Positions 49,101 through 59,724 are shown, counted from the stretch's first letter. The stretch is 64,000 bases of DNA from Notospermus geniculatus (GCA_002633025.1 NMRB01000622.1:143602-207601); one strand, 5' to 3'. Translations and numbers: made by a program. The notes: generated from the letters alone by a model not told the origin.

Positions 49101-49680
49101 ACACTGCACAAAAGTATTGCAAAATCGTTTTTTTTCTGGATTTCTCTTGCCTTTACTACTTTTACATCTACATGTATTTTCCAATATATCGATATATGGG
49201 GGGGGGGGNCCGTATTTGATATTATCTAAAAATATCAAAAACTGAAAAAGTGAGAGTCTGCATGAGATTCCACTGCTGATGAAAAGCTGTCATACCATGC
49301 GTCTCAGCCAGGCCAGTTTCATCCAATGAAAGACCACAGTTATCAAGAAAACTGAACTTTTCCAAAAAACCCGATTTTTGACAAAATTGATCAAATGATG
49401 CGTATTTTCAGCGCAATTTTTTCACAGTTGTGAATGAATTTCGGCTTTCTTCATTTTGTAAAAATTTGGAAGTCATGCTCTTCAAAATTTTCGATATACC
49501 AGATGGGTGATATTTTGATATTCTGATATTTTCATGATAAATCCACTTTTCCTTAAAACCTTTCGAACCAATAGGTTTATAACACCTCAAAGTATCGCAT
49601 CCACATTTGGGAATCAAACATTAATGACTGACTACCGAGAAATTAAGAAAAACATATGTTGCAATACTTTTGTGCAGTGT
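49101..49680. mobile_element. MITE with ACACTGCACAAAAGTATTGC ends
   Basis: ACACTGCACAAAAGTATTGCA and its complement lie 580 bp apart in the intron between exons 4 and 5. AT-rich interior with 'gatattctgatattttcatgata', echoing 10740-10790. Tc1/mariner-like ends are likely, but the TA duplication is not clean. A poly(G)-N artefact lies at 49200-49209. Confidence 0.8.
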
Positions 49681-49955
49681 ACAATCGCGGTCAGAAGTTA
49701 TTAACCACCGGATATTAGTAAATTACTCCGTGATCCCCCATATTTTTTCACCAAATGAATTTTTGTAGCATGGTAGTTAGATCATTTGTCCATCATTTGA
49801 TCTGATCAATTGGCTGACTTTGGTTTTACAGTTGTTCGAAATTTTCCGGTCAGATTGAGATAGGCCTATTCGGAAACGCCGCAATTCCTGAAAAATTTCA
49901 CATGGAAAATCTTTCGTGCAAGAGACTGATTTCTGTGTGGTTACTTTCTTTATAG

Positions 49956-50100
49956 GTTCGAGATATCGAGACAGATGAACTCCTCGGCCCAAACAAGACG
50001 GGTGAACTTTGCTTCAGAGGTGCGCTTGTCATGAAAGGGTATTTGAACAATCCAGAGGCCACGAAGAATTGTATTGAAGAAGGTGGTTGGTTGAGAACAG
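49956..50100 (+). CDS. Acyl-CoA synthetase/4CL-like, exon 5
   Basis: VRDIETDELLGPNKTGELCF, then RGALVMKGYLNNPEATKN and EEGGWLRT. The GELCxRGxxVMKGYLNNxEAT motif is typical. It ends with one base (G) before GTACAT at 50101, so the next exon must start with two bases completing Gly; the exon on the opposite strand at 54276-54358 does exactly that. No plus-strand exon 6 was found downstream. Confidence 0.92.
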
Positions 50101-50238
50101 GTACATGTTGTCGCAAAGCGCGACGGGAATCGGTCACGAGTGATCTTGCGTAATCGGGAACTTCTATCGTGGTCATTTCGAATGAGGATCTCGGCCGTAG
50201 CGTTCGGTCTCTCTCCGGGCTCTGTTCAGTACAGTACT

Positions 50239-51335
50239 AAGGCCCGTATTCCAGAACCGACCTTAAGGGATAAGGAATTCCTCAACTCATAAAAGGAGGC
50301 CTTATCCTATTCCAGAACCGACCTTTATTTTACATTCAGGTTGACCTGAACTCTCTTCCTTTCGGAAGGAAATGGCATATTCTTGAACGTGCCTGTAGTA
50401 AAGGAATTCCTTTATAATGTGTAAGGTCGACCTGTATTTCTAAGGAAGGTGGTGAGTATCCTTAAGAGGTGTCCTTCACAGCACAGTAGTCATTTCGTCT
50501 CTGACTTTCAAAGATGATGGTTGATCAGTTGGTTGATTCTCTGAAATACGTATGAGGCAAGCATTCTGGGGACCTTCAAGAGGCCATGGGACCTCTATGT
50601 GCACTCTCCTAACATTTTGAAAATATCGTGAGATTCAATACAGTGGGGCTTTAAAGAGGAGTACAGAAGTACGATATCATCCCTGTTCAGAACAGGTTTC
50701 CAATTTGAAGGGGTTAGAATCACCGACAGCTTAAGAAAAATGCTTACCAGTGTGAAAATGATAGCAGGTGTGAAGGGAAAGAATGTCCTAGGAAAACTGT
50801 CCAGGGAACAAAAGATCCAATTGTTACATTCTAATCTCTGACAATTGGTTTCTATACGCATGCCGCTTATTCCGTCATTCAACAATAGAAGTGGACACTT
50901 TTTACAGGGGGACACTTTTTACTGCTACACCGACATCGTCGTCGTAGCTGTTCTCGAGTGGCTGTAGTATATAGAGATTCTTTTCAAAGTGATGCAACCT
51001 GCTGGGAAAGCTCATCGGTCTTGGAAGATGAATCCATTGTTCCTCCTCCCGTCCTTCATAAAAAAGGCAGGTGCATTCATGCGTGGTACTCAGTTTCAAC
51101 CCTCTCAGGCCAACCTTTAACCATAAGGAATTCCTTTGTGCGTATAAAGGAACTCCTTTATGCGCAAGGAATTCCTTTAAGGCTTAGGAATTCCTTAGCA
51201 AAGGAACTGCTAAAGGAAGGTTCTGGAATATAAATTATCTGAGTTCTCCTTACAGAAGGAATTCCTTACTAAAGTCCACCTTGCGAAAGGCCGGCCTTAT
51301 GCCCGAATAAAGGACGGTTCTGGAATACGGGCCTA
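50239..51335. mobile_element. 1.1-kb foldback with AAGGCCCGTATTCCAGAACC ends
   Basis: AGGCCCGTATTCCAGAACC at the left and GGTTCTGGAATACGGGCCT at the right are perfect complements. The flanks of the interior are packed with AAGGAATTCCTT words in both orientations. It is a large relative of the MITE copies at 14316 and 34319. Confidence 0.88.
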
Positions 51336-51390
51336 AGTCTTCCCTACCTATTTCCCGTGAATTTATGCTCATCGTGTGGTGCGACAGCTA

Positions 51391-51475
51391 TGGCATGGTT
51401 GTCGCAAACCGCGCTGGGAATCGAACCCGGATCTCCCACATGCAAGGCAGCCGTTCTTCCATCCAGCCGAAAGTC
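51391..51475 (-). repeat. tRNA-Ala-like relic
   Basis: On the minus strand GGCTGGATGGAAGAACGG, CTGCCTTGCATGTGGGAGAT and GGGTTCGATTCCCAGCG resemble the D-arm, anticodon region (TGC) and T-arm of a tRNA-Ala. The acceptor stem does not close well, so I treat it as a pseudo-tRNA or SINE head. Confidence 0.55.
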
Positions 51476-51482
51476 CTTGCGT

Positions 51483-51628
51483 TAGGCCTGCTTTCCATTG
51501 TCGCGTTTCCGTGCGCGGAAACGCTCGAAAGCATTGTTTGTTTCCGCTTCGTTGTCACGGCGCAGAAAAAAACAATGGTTTCTAGCGTTTCCGCGCACGG
51601 AAACGCGCCAATGGAAAGCAGGCCTTAA
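51483..51628. mobile_element. Foldback with AGGCCTGCTTTCCATTG ends
   Basis: GGCCTGCTTTCCATTGTCGC and its complement near 51605-51625, with CGTTTCCGTGCGCGGAAACG as an inner palindrome. Confidence 0.92.
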
Positions 51629-51778
51629 GGCCTGTTTCCACTACAGTGGTTTCCGCAGTGGTTCACAGGCATTGGGACAATCAACAGGCTATGTATTGTT
51701 AAACCATCGAAGGATTATCCAAACCCCTGTGAAAAACGCACCGCTCGCCGCAAAATCGCTCTAGTGGAAACAGGCCTT
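51627..51778. mobile_element. Foldback with AAGGCCTGTTTCCACTA ends
   Basis: AAGGCCTGTTTCCACTA and TAGTGGAAACAGGCCTT bound it. It shares its first bases with the end of the previous foldback, so one was probably inserted into the end of the other. Confidence 0.9.
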
Positions 51779-52310
51779 CCAGCATGGCGCACACCTGCGA
51801 TTTTTCGTGCGATTTTTTAGGAGACTGCCCTTCCGACTGCTGGAGCGACTGGAGATTTGCAGGATTTGTCGCCTAGTCTGCAGCAGATCGTTGCACCAAG
51901 CGACCAGTCACTGTGGTCGCCCGATTAATCATATCTGTCGCTTCAGTGGTCTTTACATTGTGAGAGGAGCGAGACCAAAGCCCTGTTAAAGGGAGACTCC
52001 ACTCAATGTAAGCTTTTGAATTTTTATCAATCCATGGAGACTAATGCCATGAATTGTTATGTCACTAGTGTCAATAGGCTGACGACCTTTGTAGGCTAGT
52101 GAATGAGCTAATACTGTGACTGCCTCGGCCTATTGGTTGTTCCTTCATAAATATGCATTGAGCACACATGACATCATGTGTGCTCTGCTATGGTCCCCTT
52201 GGGATTCAATTAAAATACTTAAAATGATGAGTTTGCTGATTTTTAGGCTTGCCCGCGCATGCGTGGCAAGCCTATTTCGAAGGAGGGGGGACCGAGCATT
52301 CTTCTGAGCA
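51779..52310. repeat. Dispersed repeats (AGCATGGCGCACAC and GGGAGACTCCACTCA families)
   Basis: 51782-51985 is related to 2905-3060. From 51987, TTAAAGGGAGACTCCACTCA starts a repeat that recurs at 56133 (TAAAGGGATACTCCACTCA) and whose other end carries GGCTTGCCCGCGCATGCG (52250), compare GTAGGCTTGCCCGTG at 56250. Confidence 0.6.
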
Positions 52311-52969
52311 GCGTTCGCCATATAACATCGTCGATGACGAAGACGGCAGAATGGCTGCACTCGTGCGTGGGAGAGTGGCCTTGGCGAGGACATTATCATA
52401 ATTAATAATACCGCGACCACTCTCGCCCCAATTTCCTTTGTCACTTGACTGACAATATTCCATACATGTCTACAATCCTGAATAAATAATATTCCATCGA
52501 AATATCGCAAAATAATAATCAGGTAGGCCTAATCAGTACAATCAGAAATATATGTCTGGTACAATGCGTCAAACGCAGCCGCCGAAAAATGCGAACGCAA
52601 TTTCAATGTTTACACAATATGACTCTCTGACGCCGTCAGCGGATATTTAGGAGAATTTTCTTTTTTTATCAGGTCCTTGTAGTCAGACCTTATTTTTGTA
52701 CTTCAGGCAAAATCTTTTCCTCAAAATCTACGAAATCAGTATTGTCCAGACTCACTTTTGACGCTAGCGTCTGACGCTGAAGTTCAGCTTCGGCCAACTC
52801 AGAAATTTTGACGCGCGATGACGCTCCGTGACGCTGGACGTTGACGCTCGTGAATTTGACGCCGCACTGTAAACCCAGCAGGCAAGTCGCTTTGGCTGAC
52901 GACGTCACGCAACGTCACTCAGCGACTGACGTCGGCGGCCGACGTCAGAAGTGTAAACGCGGCTTTACG
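52311..52969. other. Intergenic, GACGC-rich
   Basis: GACGCTAGCGTCTGACGC and GACGTCGGCGGCCGACGTC words at 52750-52950 are self-complementary, suggesting a decayed foldback. No gene recognised. Confidence 0.5.
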
Positions 52970-53125
52970 CGAAAAATGAAGATAGCAGAAAGATACCGGC
53001 AAGAAAGACAAGTTAATTGATGTACATGTATGGTATGTTGAATTTGACCCAGCCGTTGCGGAGATATCGGCTGAAAACCTCGCGCCACTGGGATTTGGAA
53101 TGAACAGTAGTTTTCTCCAGTTACA
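52970..53125. repeat. Single arm of the 23328-24037 foldback family
   Basis: GATACCGGCAAGAAAGACAAG, CGTTGCGGAGATATCG and AAAACCTCGCGCCA match the right arm at 23925-24037, with substitutions. Confidence 0.75.
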
Positions 53126-53198
53126 CAAGTGTGATGTACATGTACGCTAGGTTTAATATCTCTAATGGAAAGCAACAGCCATTCTAATGTAGTATTAC

Positions 53199-53364
53199 CT
53201 TCGACAAATTTGATTACATCGTCCTCTGTCGTGACGGCGTTTGGCTTCTTGACCACGAATGCTAGAGGTAACTCTCCGGCATCTTCGCTTGGTTTTCCCA
53301 CTACACCCACATCCAATACACCAGGCATGGTCAGAATGAGCTCTTCCAGTTCTGCCGGTGCTAC
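53199..53364 (-). CDS. Acyl-CoA synthetase/4CL-like, exon 7 (minus strand)
   Basis: VAPAELEELILTMPGVLDVG, then VVGKPSEDAGELPLAFVVKK and TTEDDVIKFVE. This is the C-terminal domain of 4CL-like enzymes. The acceptor is TTGACTTTAAG and the donor is GTAATA at 53198. It begins in phase 0, joining exon 6 as KGFQ-VAPAE, and ends with one base, joining exon 8 (37395-37516) as VE-ERVV. Confidence 0.92.
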
Positions 53365-53631
53365 CTTAAAGTCAATAAAGAGGTTGTATTTTTTTATGGG
53401 GAAAGGAAATATGATTTGATTCAGAATTCGGTGCTTTTTTAATGCTGATGACACAAAGACAAAATCATCAGGCAAGCGTCATTCAAGTACCGGTATTACA
53501 TATGGAAAATTTTCGAATTTTTTGACCCCCCCCCCGTACGCATGGCATACACATGTATGAAGCCCCTCCCCCTATACAGCAAACGCTAAAAGTGTTAAAT
53601 GACAATATACATGTACAAGGTTCCAGCTACC

Positions 53632-53793
53632 ACATTACAAAACATGAGGTGCTATTCTGATTACTGTCGATACATTGAAGAATCTTCTGAAATGCGAATA
53701 TACATTTGAAACTATGTTCTTGCAGTGGTATCTGGTGAACAATATGTTCTTTTTGCTTAGAATTGTTTATCCGCACGGTTTTGTACTGTTCTT
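53632..53793. repeat. Dispersed repeat, inverted copy of 20011-20177
   Basis: CATTACAAAACATGAGGTGC through GCACGGTTTTGTACTGTTCTT is the reverse complement of the copy at 20 kb. Confidence 0.85.
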
Positions 53794-54275
53794 TACTGAA
53801 AAATAGGTTGGTACAATGGAATCTGATGGTGGTTGATTACAGTGGATACTTCTTGACACCTGTTACCTCCTGATTCTGAAATATACCTGCCACGAAATTT
53901 CTGACTCAACAAACTTTGACTCGTCTGACTGTATGCCTCCTCTAAGAAAAAAACCCCAGCACACTACATGTATGTTTTGTAATGATAAGCGTTTGCAGCA
54001 ATTTGCTACTACATTTGTTTCTAAATTGGCTCCTAAAAACGCCATTTGCTACAATTTTCTAAAAAATCACAATGTTTTTTTTGAGAATTCACTCTGTAGT
54101 GTTGATCAAGATGACATTTCGGCCCCCATCGATTTATAAAAGGTGCGTATACAAAATTGCATACACACAGCAGATGACCCCCCCCCCCACAGCTGGGTAT
54201 GTAATAGTGAATGATCCTCAAAATGAGACGTGTGGCAGACGTTGTTGGAATCAAGTGAAAAAGAACACGACTTAC

Positions 54276-54358
54276 CTGGAATCCTTTATACTTGATCAGT
54301 TCTTTCAGTCGTTCCACAAAAAAGAAGTAACCATCTTCATCATAGTAGCCTATGTCAC
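54276..54358 (-). CDS. Acyl-CoA synthetase/4CL-like, exon 6 (minus strand)
   Basis: (G)[20 protein letters not shown] then IKYKGFQ. This is the A7/A8 hinge region ([22 protein letters not shown]) about which the C-domain rotates. It starts with GT that completes a Gly codon from a preceding exon ending in G, exactly as exon 5 on the plus strand ends. The 3' splice AG is formed at the edge of the MITE at 54360-54590. The donor is GTAAGT at 54275. Confidence 0.9.
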
Positions 54359-54359
54359 C

Positions 54360-54590
54360 TTAAAGAAAATGTATCACGACTTAATGGATGTTTACATCAT
54401 GTTATTTGTACATTTTGGGACAGGCCAGCCCACCAGATTGAATACTTTTGGTGTCAAAAGAATTTTTAGAGGGGCACGCCACCAACAAATTACTCATAAG
54501 ACAATAAAACACTGGACATAAATATACAAAATGTAAATAAACAATGATTTCCATGACCCCAAAAAATACCTGTGGTACATGTATATACCG
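54360..54590. mobile_element. TTAA MITE, copy 3, touching exon 6
   Basis: TTAA at 54360-54363 and then AGAAAATGTATCACG; the body matches copies 1 and 2 (GGGACAGGCCAGCCCACC, GGGGCACGCCACCAAC). The far end is decayed and the second TTAA is lost. On the minus strand its end supplies the pyrimidine tract and the A of the exon 6 acceptor. Confidence 0.85.
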
Positions 54591-54827
54591 TATGTATATG
54601 ACAGATTAGTACACAAAACTTTTGTTCTTACATGTATAGAAACATCTTCCCATATACAGCCTAGGTCACACTGTGGCGATTTTGGCGGGCGAATCCCCGC
54701 GAATTAGAATGAAATGGACCATGGACCATGTGCTCACACCTTTGGACATAATGTTGTAATGACAGGGAGAGGTATGTTCATGGTCCATCGACCATTTCGT
54801 TTTAGTTCGCGGTGATTCGCCCGCCTA

Positions 54828-56103
54828 AAGCCTAGTTTATACTTCGACGCACGACCATCGGCGTCCGACGCACGATCAAAATCTGGACGCCGACATCATG
54901 AAGTAGGCTTATAGCCTAGTTTATACTTCGACGCAAGACCATCGGCGTCCGACGCACGATCAAAATCTGTACGCCGACATAAGCCTACTTCATTAGGTCG
55001 GCGTCCAGATTTTGATCGCGCGTCGGACGCCGATGGTCGTGCGTCGAAGTATAAACTAGGCCTAAAGCCTAGTTCATACTTCGACGCACGACCATCGCTG
55101 GCGACCAACGCGCGATCTTGCGTTCGACGCCGAGCCCGTCGTGCGATTTGGTCGGCGTCCGATCGCGAGGCTGTAATAAGAAATAAAATAACTTGTCGGA
55201 TTATACGCACTATGTTCAAATTTATTTTTACACGACGTTTCGCGTGTACTTCGACACGCGTCTTCAGGTGAAATGGGCAAAATGACTGAACGTTAGAGTA
55301 CGGCGTCAGTACGTTTTGCCCATTTCACCTGAAGACGCGTGTCGAAGTACACGCGAAACGTCGTGTAAAAACAAATTTGAACATAGTGCGTATAATCCGA
55401 CAAGTTATTTTATTTCTAATTACAAATCGCCTATGAAATGCCACTCAAAGAAGAGGCTGTAATACTTGAGTCATTTCATAACGGGTCAGCCGTCACTAAA
55501 GTACGCTGGACTCTAAATCAATTCCGCGAAGTCGGCGTCCACATTTGGTCGTGCGTCGGACGCCGAAGGGTTTGCGTCGAAGTATAAACTAGGCTTAAAG
55601 CCTAGTTTATACTTCGACGCAAGACCATCGGCGTCCGACGCACGATCAAAATCTGTACGCCGACATAAGCCTACTTCATTAGGTCGGCGTCCAGATTTTG
55701 ATCGCGCGTCGGACGCCGATGGTCGTGCGTCGAAGTATAAACTAGGCCTAAGGGTGAGTTTATACTTCGACGCAGGACCATCGGCGTCCGACGCCCGATC
55801 AAAATCTGTATGCAGACACCATTAGGTCGGCGTCCAGATTTTGATCGTGCGTCGGACGCCGATGGTCCTGCGTCGAAGTATAAACTAGGCTTAAGAGTGA
55901 GTTTATACTTCGACGCAGGACCATCGGCGTCCGACGCCCGATCAAAATCTGTATGCAGACACCATTAGGTCGGCGTCCAGATTTTGATCGTGCGTCGGAC
56001 GCCGATGGTCCTGCGTCGAAGTATAAACTAGGCTTATTTCGGAGTACAGATTTTGATCGCGCGTCGGACGCCGATGGTCGTGCGTCGAAGTATAAACTAT
56101 AGG
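54828..56103. repeat. Tandem array of GCCTAGTTTATACTTCGACG palindromes
   Basis: At least five foldback units of about 135-150 bp share the arm GCCTAGTTTATACTTCGACG with CATCGGCGTCCGACGC and GATCAAAATCTG. Units at 54915-55060, 55597-55746, 55750-55892 and 55893-56035 are the clearest; the last two are nearly identical and in tandem. Another foldback (55179-55417) interrupts one unit. Confidence 0.9.
55179..55417. mobile_element. Foldback with about 100-bp nearly perfect arms
   Basis: AGAAATAAAATAACTTGTCG...TTTCGCGTGTACTTCGACAC...CTGAAGACGCG is repeated inverted with only a couple of mismatches; spacer about 45 bp. The near identity of arms suggests recent origin or gene conversion. Confidence 0.93.
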
Positions 56104-56128
56104 CTTAAGTCGCCACAGTGTGACCTAG

Positions 56129-57231
56129 GCTTAAAGGGATACTCCACTCATTGTGTAAAATTTTGAATTTTTGAAATATCATTAATACATTAAAATTCAT
56201 TGATATCTGCAACATGTCAGATTTTTTAACTAGAGGCATCGCAGATGCCGTAGGCTTGCCCGTGTGGAATGTTTAATTTGGGCAAAGTTTACCTTCATAG
56301 GCAGAAGGGGCAGGAGGTCATTGAACCACATATCAAGTATCCCCACTCGCAGCTGTGGCTGCCTGACCAAGACCACCAAATAACGTAGACTGCAGGGGCG
56401 TGGCCATATTATGGCCGGGGGGGGGGGGGAGGGGCCAATGTTAATTTTGTATAATATAGGATAAAGGCAAAAATCAAATTTGTTGTTTTGCTTTTTTCCG
56501 TTGTCAAGATGCCTGGAAAACGCTTCTTAGCACCTCAGTTTTAAAATTTTCCTGGGGGAAGACCCCGCAGACCTCTCGTCAGGGCTTCGCACCTTCGGCA
56601 CTCCGGTCGCATTGGTCTGCCCCCCCCCCCTTCAGTGCCTGGATCTGTGCCTGGGGAGGGCACGGTTTGGGGCAAATCAACAAATTGTTTTTTTTCTGTT
56701 GTATTCTAAGGTATGGACACAATCACACCTGAACAACAGGGTATAAGCATACAATGTACCGGTAGACGATAACCGATCCAACCGATCACGTCCACCTCCC
56801 TGCAGTTCTTACTGCTTACATCTGGGCAAACTATTGAACGACACACACGCCAAAGATTAACGAGATCGTTATCCTCGACGGCAGGTCCCAATCGCCAGCA
56901 AGCAGACCAGTCGAGGTTGATTATCCACGAAGTGTGGCTAAAAATAGAAACACTGCGCCCTCTTCAGTCTCAATGAAAAAACGATAGTAGTAGGGAGAGA
57001 CAGTGCCTCGGCGAAATGAGCTATTTTTCTTGGAATTGTCAGCTTCAAATGAGGATTACGGCTAAATTCAAGACTCGGTCGAAACTCACGGGGTTTGTAG
57101 AAAAGATTAAATATTTTATCACTAAACAAACGGCATCAAAATCCGTTGAGTTTGAGGAAGGTTATGAGGGTTGGAAGTGGGAAACTCTGGATTCTGCAGT
57201 GAGACGTTTATAGTTTCTTTTATTAGTTTAT
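56129..57231. other. Intergenic with GGGATACTCCACTCA repeat and G/C homopolymers
   Basis: 56133-56270 is a copy of the 51987 repeat. 56390-56640 starts CAGGGGCGTGGCC and contains poly(G) and poly(C) tracts, typical of hAT-like MITE ends but not delimited. No gene recognised in the rest. Confidence 0.5.
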
Positions 57232-57320
57232 GGTAAAGGGTATCCCACGGTTCATTGAAGTGAAACGGGCAAAACCAATGTTTGTAGTTCTCTTAGAATT
57301 GACGGAGAGAATGCTGACTC
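57232..57320 (-). pseudogene. Fragment of an intronless 7TM receptor
   Basis: On the minus strand it encodes the ECL2 region of the receptor family (NYKHWFCPFHFNEPWDTLY) preceded by an in-frame TAA where the intact genes read FQEKY. It is closest to the R-type gene at 59725 (same CCGTGGGATACC codons). Outside about 90 bp, similarity fades. It is a dead scrap 2.4 kb from the second receptor pair. Confidence 0.85.
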
Positions 57321-57500
57321 CCTTGGAAGCAATAGAGAGGTTAAGAAGTCCTACGATAAACGCTAACGCTAACTTTATTGGCGTCAGCATGTTGCCACCT
57401 GGCGAAGTCAATAACGTTCACCGCTAAATTTTCCAAATTTTGTCAAGCCCATAACGCATTGGGTTGACGCAGAAACAGGCCTTTTATCGTGTATCTCCGC

Positions 57501-57657
57501 TAAGGCTTAGCGCACATGTCCGACAAAACTCGATCTGTTAGGGGTGTTTTTAAAGTCGACTGACCCAACGCTGTCGACTCGTCATTCAGCCAGGACAGTC
57601 GATTTTAACAGACACCCCTAACGCATTGAGTTTTGTCGGACATGTGCGCTAAGCTTA
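57501..57657. mobile_element. MITE with TAAGGCTTAGCGCACATGTC ends, copy 2
   Basis: Nearly identical to 14604-14766, including AGGGGTGTTTTTAAAGTCGA and TGACCCAACGCTGTCGACTC. Confidence 0.93.
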
Positions 57658-57800
57658 AGGGTAGGGACACACCTAACGCGATTCGCATGCGATAGGGCGA
57701 CGCATGCGTCAAAACCTTTGTTTGCGTGCAGTGCGGCGGAAAATAACAAAGGCGTTGCCGCATGCGTCGACGAATCGCGTTAGGTGTGTCCCTACCCTAA
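57657..57800. mobile_element. Foldback with AGGGTAGGGACACACCTAAC ends
   Basis: AGGGTAGGGACACACC and GGTGTGTCCCTACCCT pair, with CGCGATTCG/CGAATCGCG inside. Related to 14461-14605 and again adjacent to the other MITE. Confidence 0.9.
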
Positions 57801-58098
57801 CTGCGCGTAAACGTTATTGGACTGGTATACAGGATGGCCCAAAAGGTTCCTATTACATGTACCCTCCCCGGAAATATTGTTGGGTGACTTGTTTGAAGAG
57901 ATTGTATTGTCCACAATAGATCTATTTTTGCACCTCAGAATTGGCGGAAAGAGCAGCGCATCTCGAGGTCGTACAACTGCTTCCCTCTCGAAACGAAACT
58001 CGGTGTCATAGGTCATCAGACCTAGGGGTATATATAGGCTATGTACCAAGTTTCAGATCGACAGCCCAAACGGTTACGAAACGTACCCTGCTAGAGTT

Positions 58099-58612
58099 TT
58101 GTTCACACTGGCGGCGCGCTGCGATGTGGTGCGATGCGTTGAAAAAATCGCCAAGCGGTGTCAGTTTTGACATAGCGCAGCACGTTGCGACGCGGTTGCG
58201 TGCGGTGATGATTTAGCGGAAGTGACATCATTCATGTCATTCAAATTGTGCCCAATATGCCGGTCTCCTCATGTGGCAGCGATTCGACGCGGAAAAATAC
58301 TGCAGGAGCGATTGGGGGCGGTGGAAATCGCTCGTCGCGTCCTACAGCTTCTTACCCCGTCCCGTCGCACCGCAAGTGTGAAAAGCTATAGGCTCAGCGG
58401 AAACAATCAGGCGCGGAAAAATTTGCATCGCACCGCGCCTGTAGCGTGAACAAGGCTTAAAACAACATTTCTTGCACAGTTTGAATTATGCCATTTTCGC
58501 AAATTATGACCACCGCACGCAACCGCGTCTCGCTGCGCCGCTCTGTGTCAAAACTGATACCGCTTGGGGATTTTTTCAACGCATTGCACCGCTCCGCCAG
58601 TGTGAACAAGGC
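58099..58612. mobile_element. Foldback with TTGTTCACACTGGCGG ends
   Basis: GTTCACACTGGCGG and CCGCCAGTGTGAAC bound it; CAACCGCGTC, GTCAGTTTTGACA and AAGCGGT blocks pair over about 120 bp. A third 'gcgtgaacaaggctt' end at 58446 shows that a related unit is nested inside. Confidence 0.85.
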
Positions 58613-58673
58613 TTGACGGGCGACTGACGCTGCACCACGACAAAAGCTCACACCAGGTGATCTAAGGCTGAGT

Positions 58674-58798
58674 TTACATCGAGGCACACGCGACACGAAC
58701 ACGCAGGCGAACAAAGGTTTCATGGGGATGAATCCTTTGTGAAGCCATTGTTCGCCTGCGTGTTCGCGTCGCGTGTGCCTCGATGTAAACTCAGCCTA
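58674..58798. mobile_element. Foldback with AGGCTGAGTTTACATCGAGG ends
   Basis: AGGCTGAGTTTACATCGAGG and its complement, then GCACACGCGACACGAACACG; arms about 50 bp, almost perfect. Confidence 0.94.
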
Positions 58799-58962
58799 AT
58801 GACTATGGAAGGCCAACGACAATTACGTAAGATACCAGCAGACCTTGATCAGTAGGCCTACAATGCCATTCATTGGCTTGTGACTCACAGTCAATGACAA
58901 CAGTAGCGTTTGCGTTCTTGTTAAATTCGGATCTTAACCTAACAAAGGTATTTTTTGCACGG

Positions 58963-59556
58963 TAAAGGCTCGTCTACACGATCATTCATTTGTTCAAAAC
59001 ATCATCATACATTTGTATGATGATGTCCAAGCTTGTTTGTCGATTTCGGTCTTGTGACAATGCAGCTAAAATTTTGAACATCATCATACAATGTTCAAAG
59101 CAGCATAATAATCTTGTATGATGATGTTCAAGTTTGTTGCGGATTTTGATCTACAGTCCAACATTCATGGACATTGTATGATGAAGTATGATGGAGAAAG
59201 GATAATGTTGGATGCTGTTCAAGTTTGTTGGGAAAACCGTCCACACGATCATACATTTGTCCCTGAACATCATCACACATTTTTTTTTTGGATGTTTTGC
59301 ATTGGCAAGATGAAACATGCAGCTAAAAATTTGAACATCATCATACATGTTCAGGTTTGTTGGGAAAACAGTCCACACGATCATACATTTGTCCATGAAC
59401 ATCATCATACAAATTTGAACATCATCATACATGTTGGTTGCTGTTCAAGTTTGTTGGGAAAACAGCCTACACAATCAAATATCTGTCCATGAACATCATC
59501 ATACAAATGTATGAGGATGTTTTGAACAAATGTATGATCGTGTAGACAGGCCTTAA
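58963..59556. mobile_element. Foldback rich in CATCATCATACA
   Basis: AAGGCTCGTCTACACGATCA and TGATCGTGTAGACAGGCCTT bound a region of repeated GAACATCATCATACA and GTTTGTTGGGAAAACNGTCC units (three clear copies). Confidence 0.9.
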
Positions 59557-59724
59557 CGATGCGTCATTAATGCCTTAACTCCCGTGATACAAAGCAAAGC
59601 TGGTTCGAAATACGTAGGCTATCCACGGCCGTGCTTACATGTAGATACGATATTGATGAACAGGCAAGCGTGTTAAAGAATAGCATGTGAATGTTCAGTT
59701 AGCAATATACATGTAGATCGAGGT

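Larger units (their letters stand above)
54662..56128. mobile_element. Foldback element A, copy 2, with palindrome array inside
   Basis: TAGGTCACACTGTGGCGA and TCGCCACAGTGTGACCTA are perfect complements 1.47 kb apart. Unit C lies directly inside the left end (54684-54826), as in copy 1, and the rest is filled by an array of foldbacks. Confidence 0.88.

Noticed and set aside
51391-51475. Possible functional tRNA-Ala gene on the minus strand
   Set aside because: The acceptor stem does not pair and extra bases interrupt the D-arm; treated as a relic.
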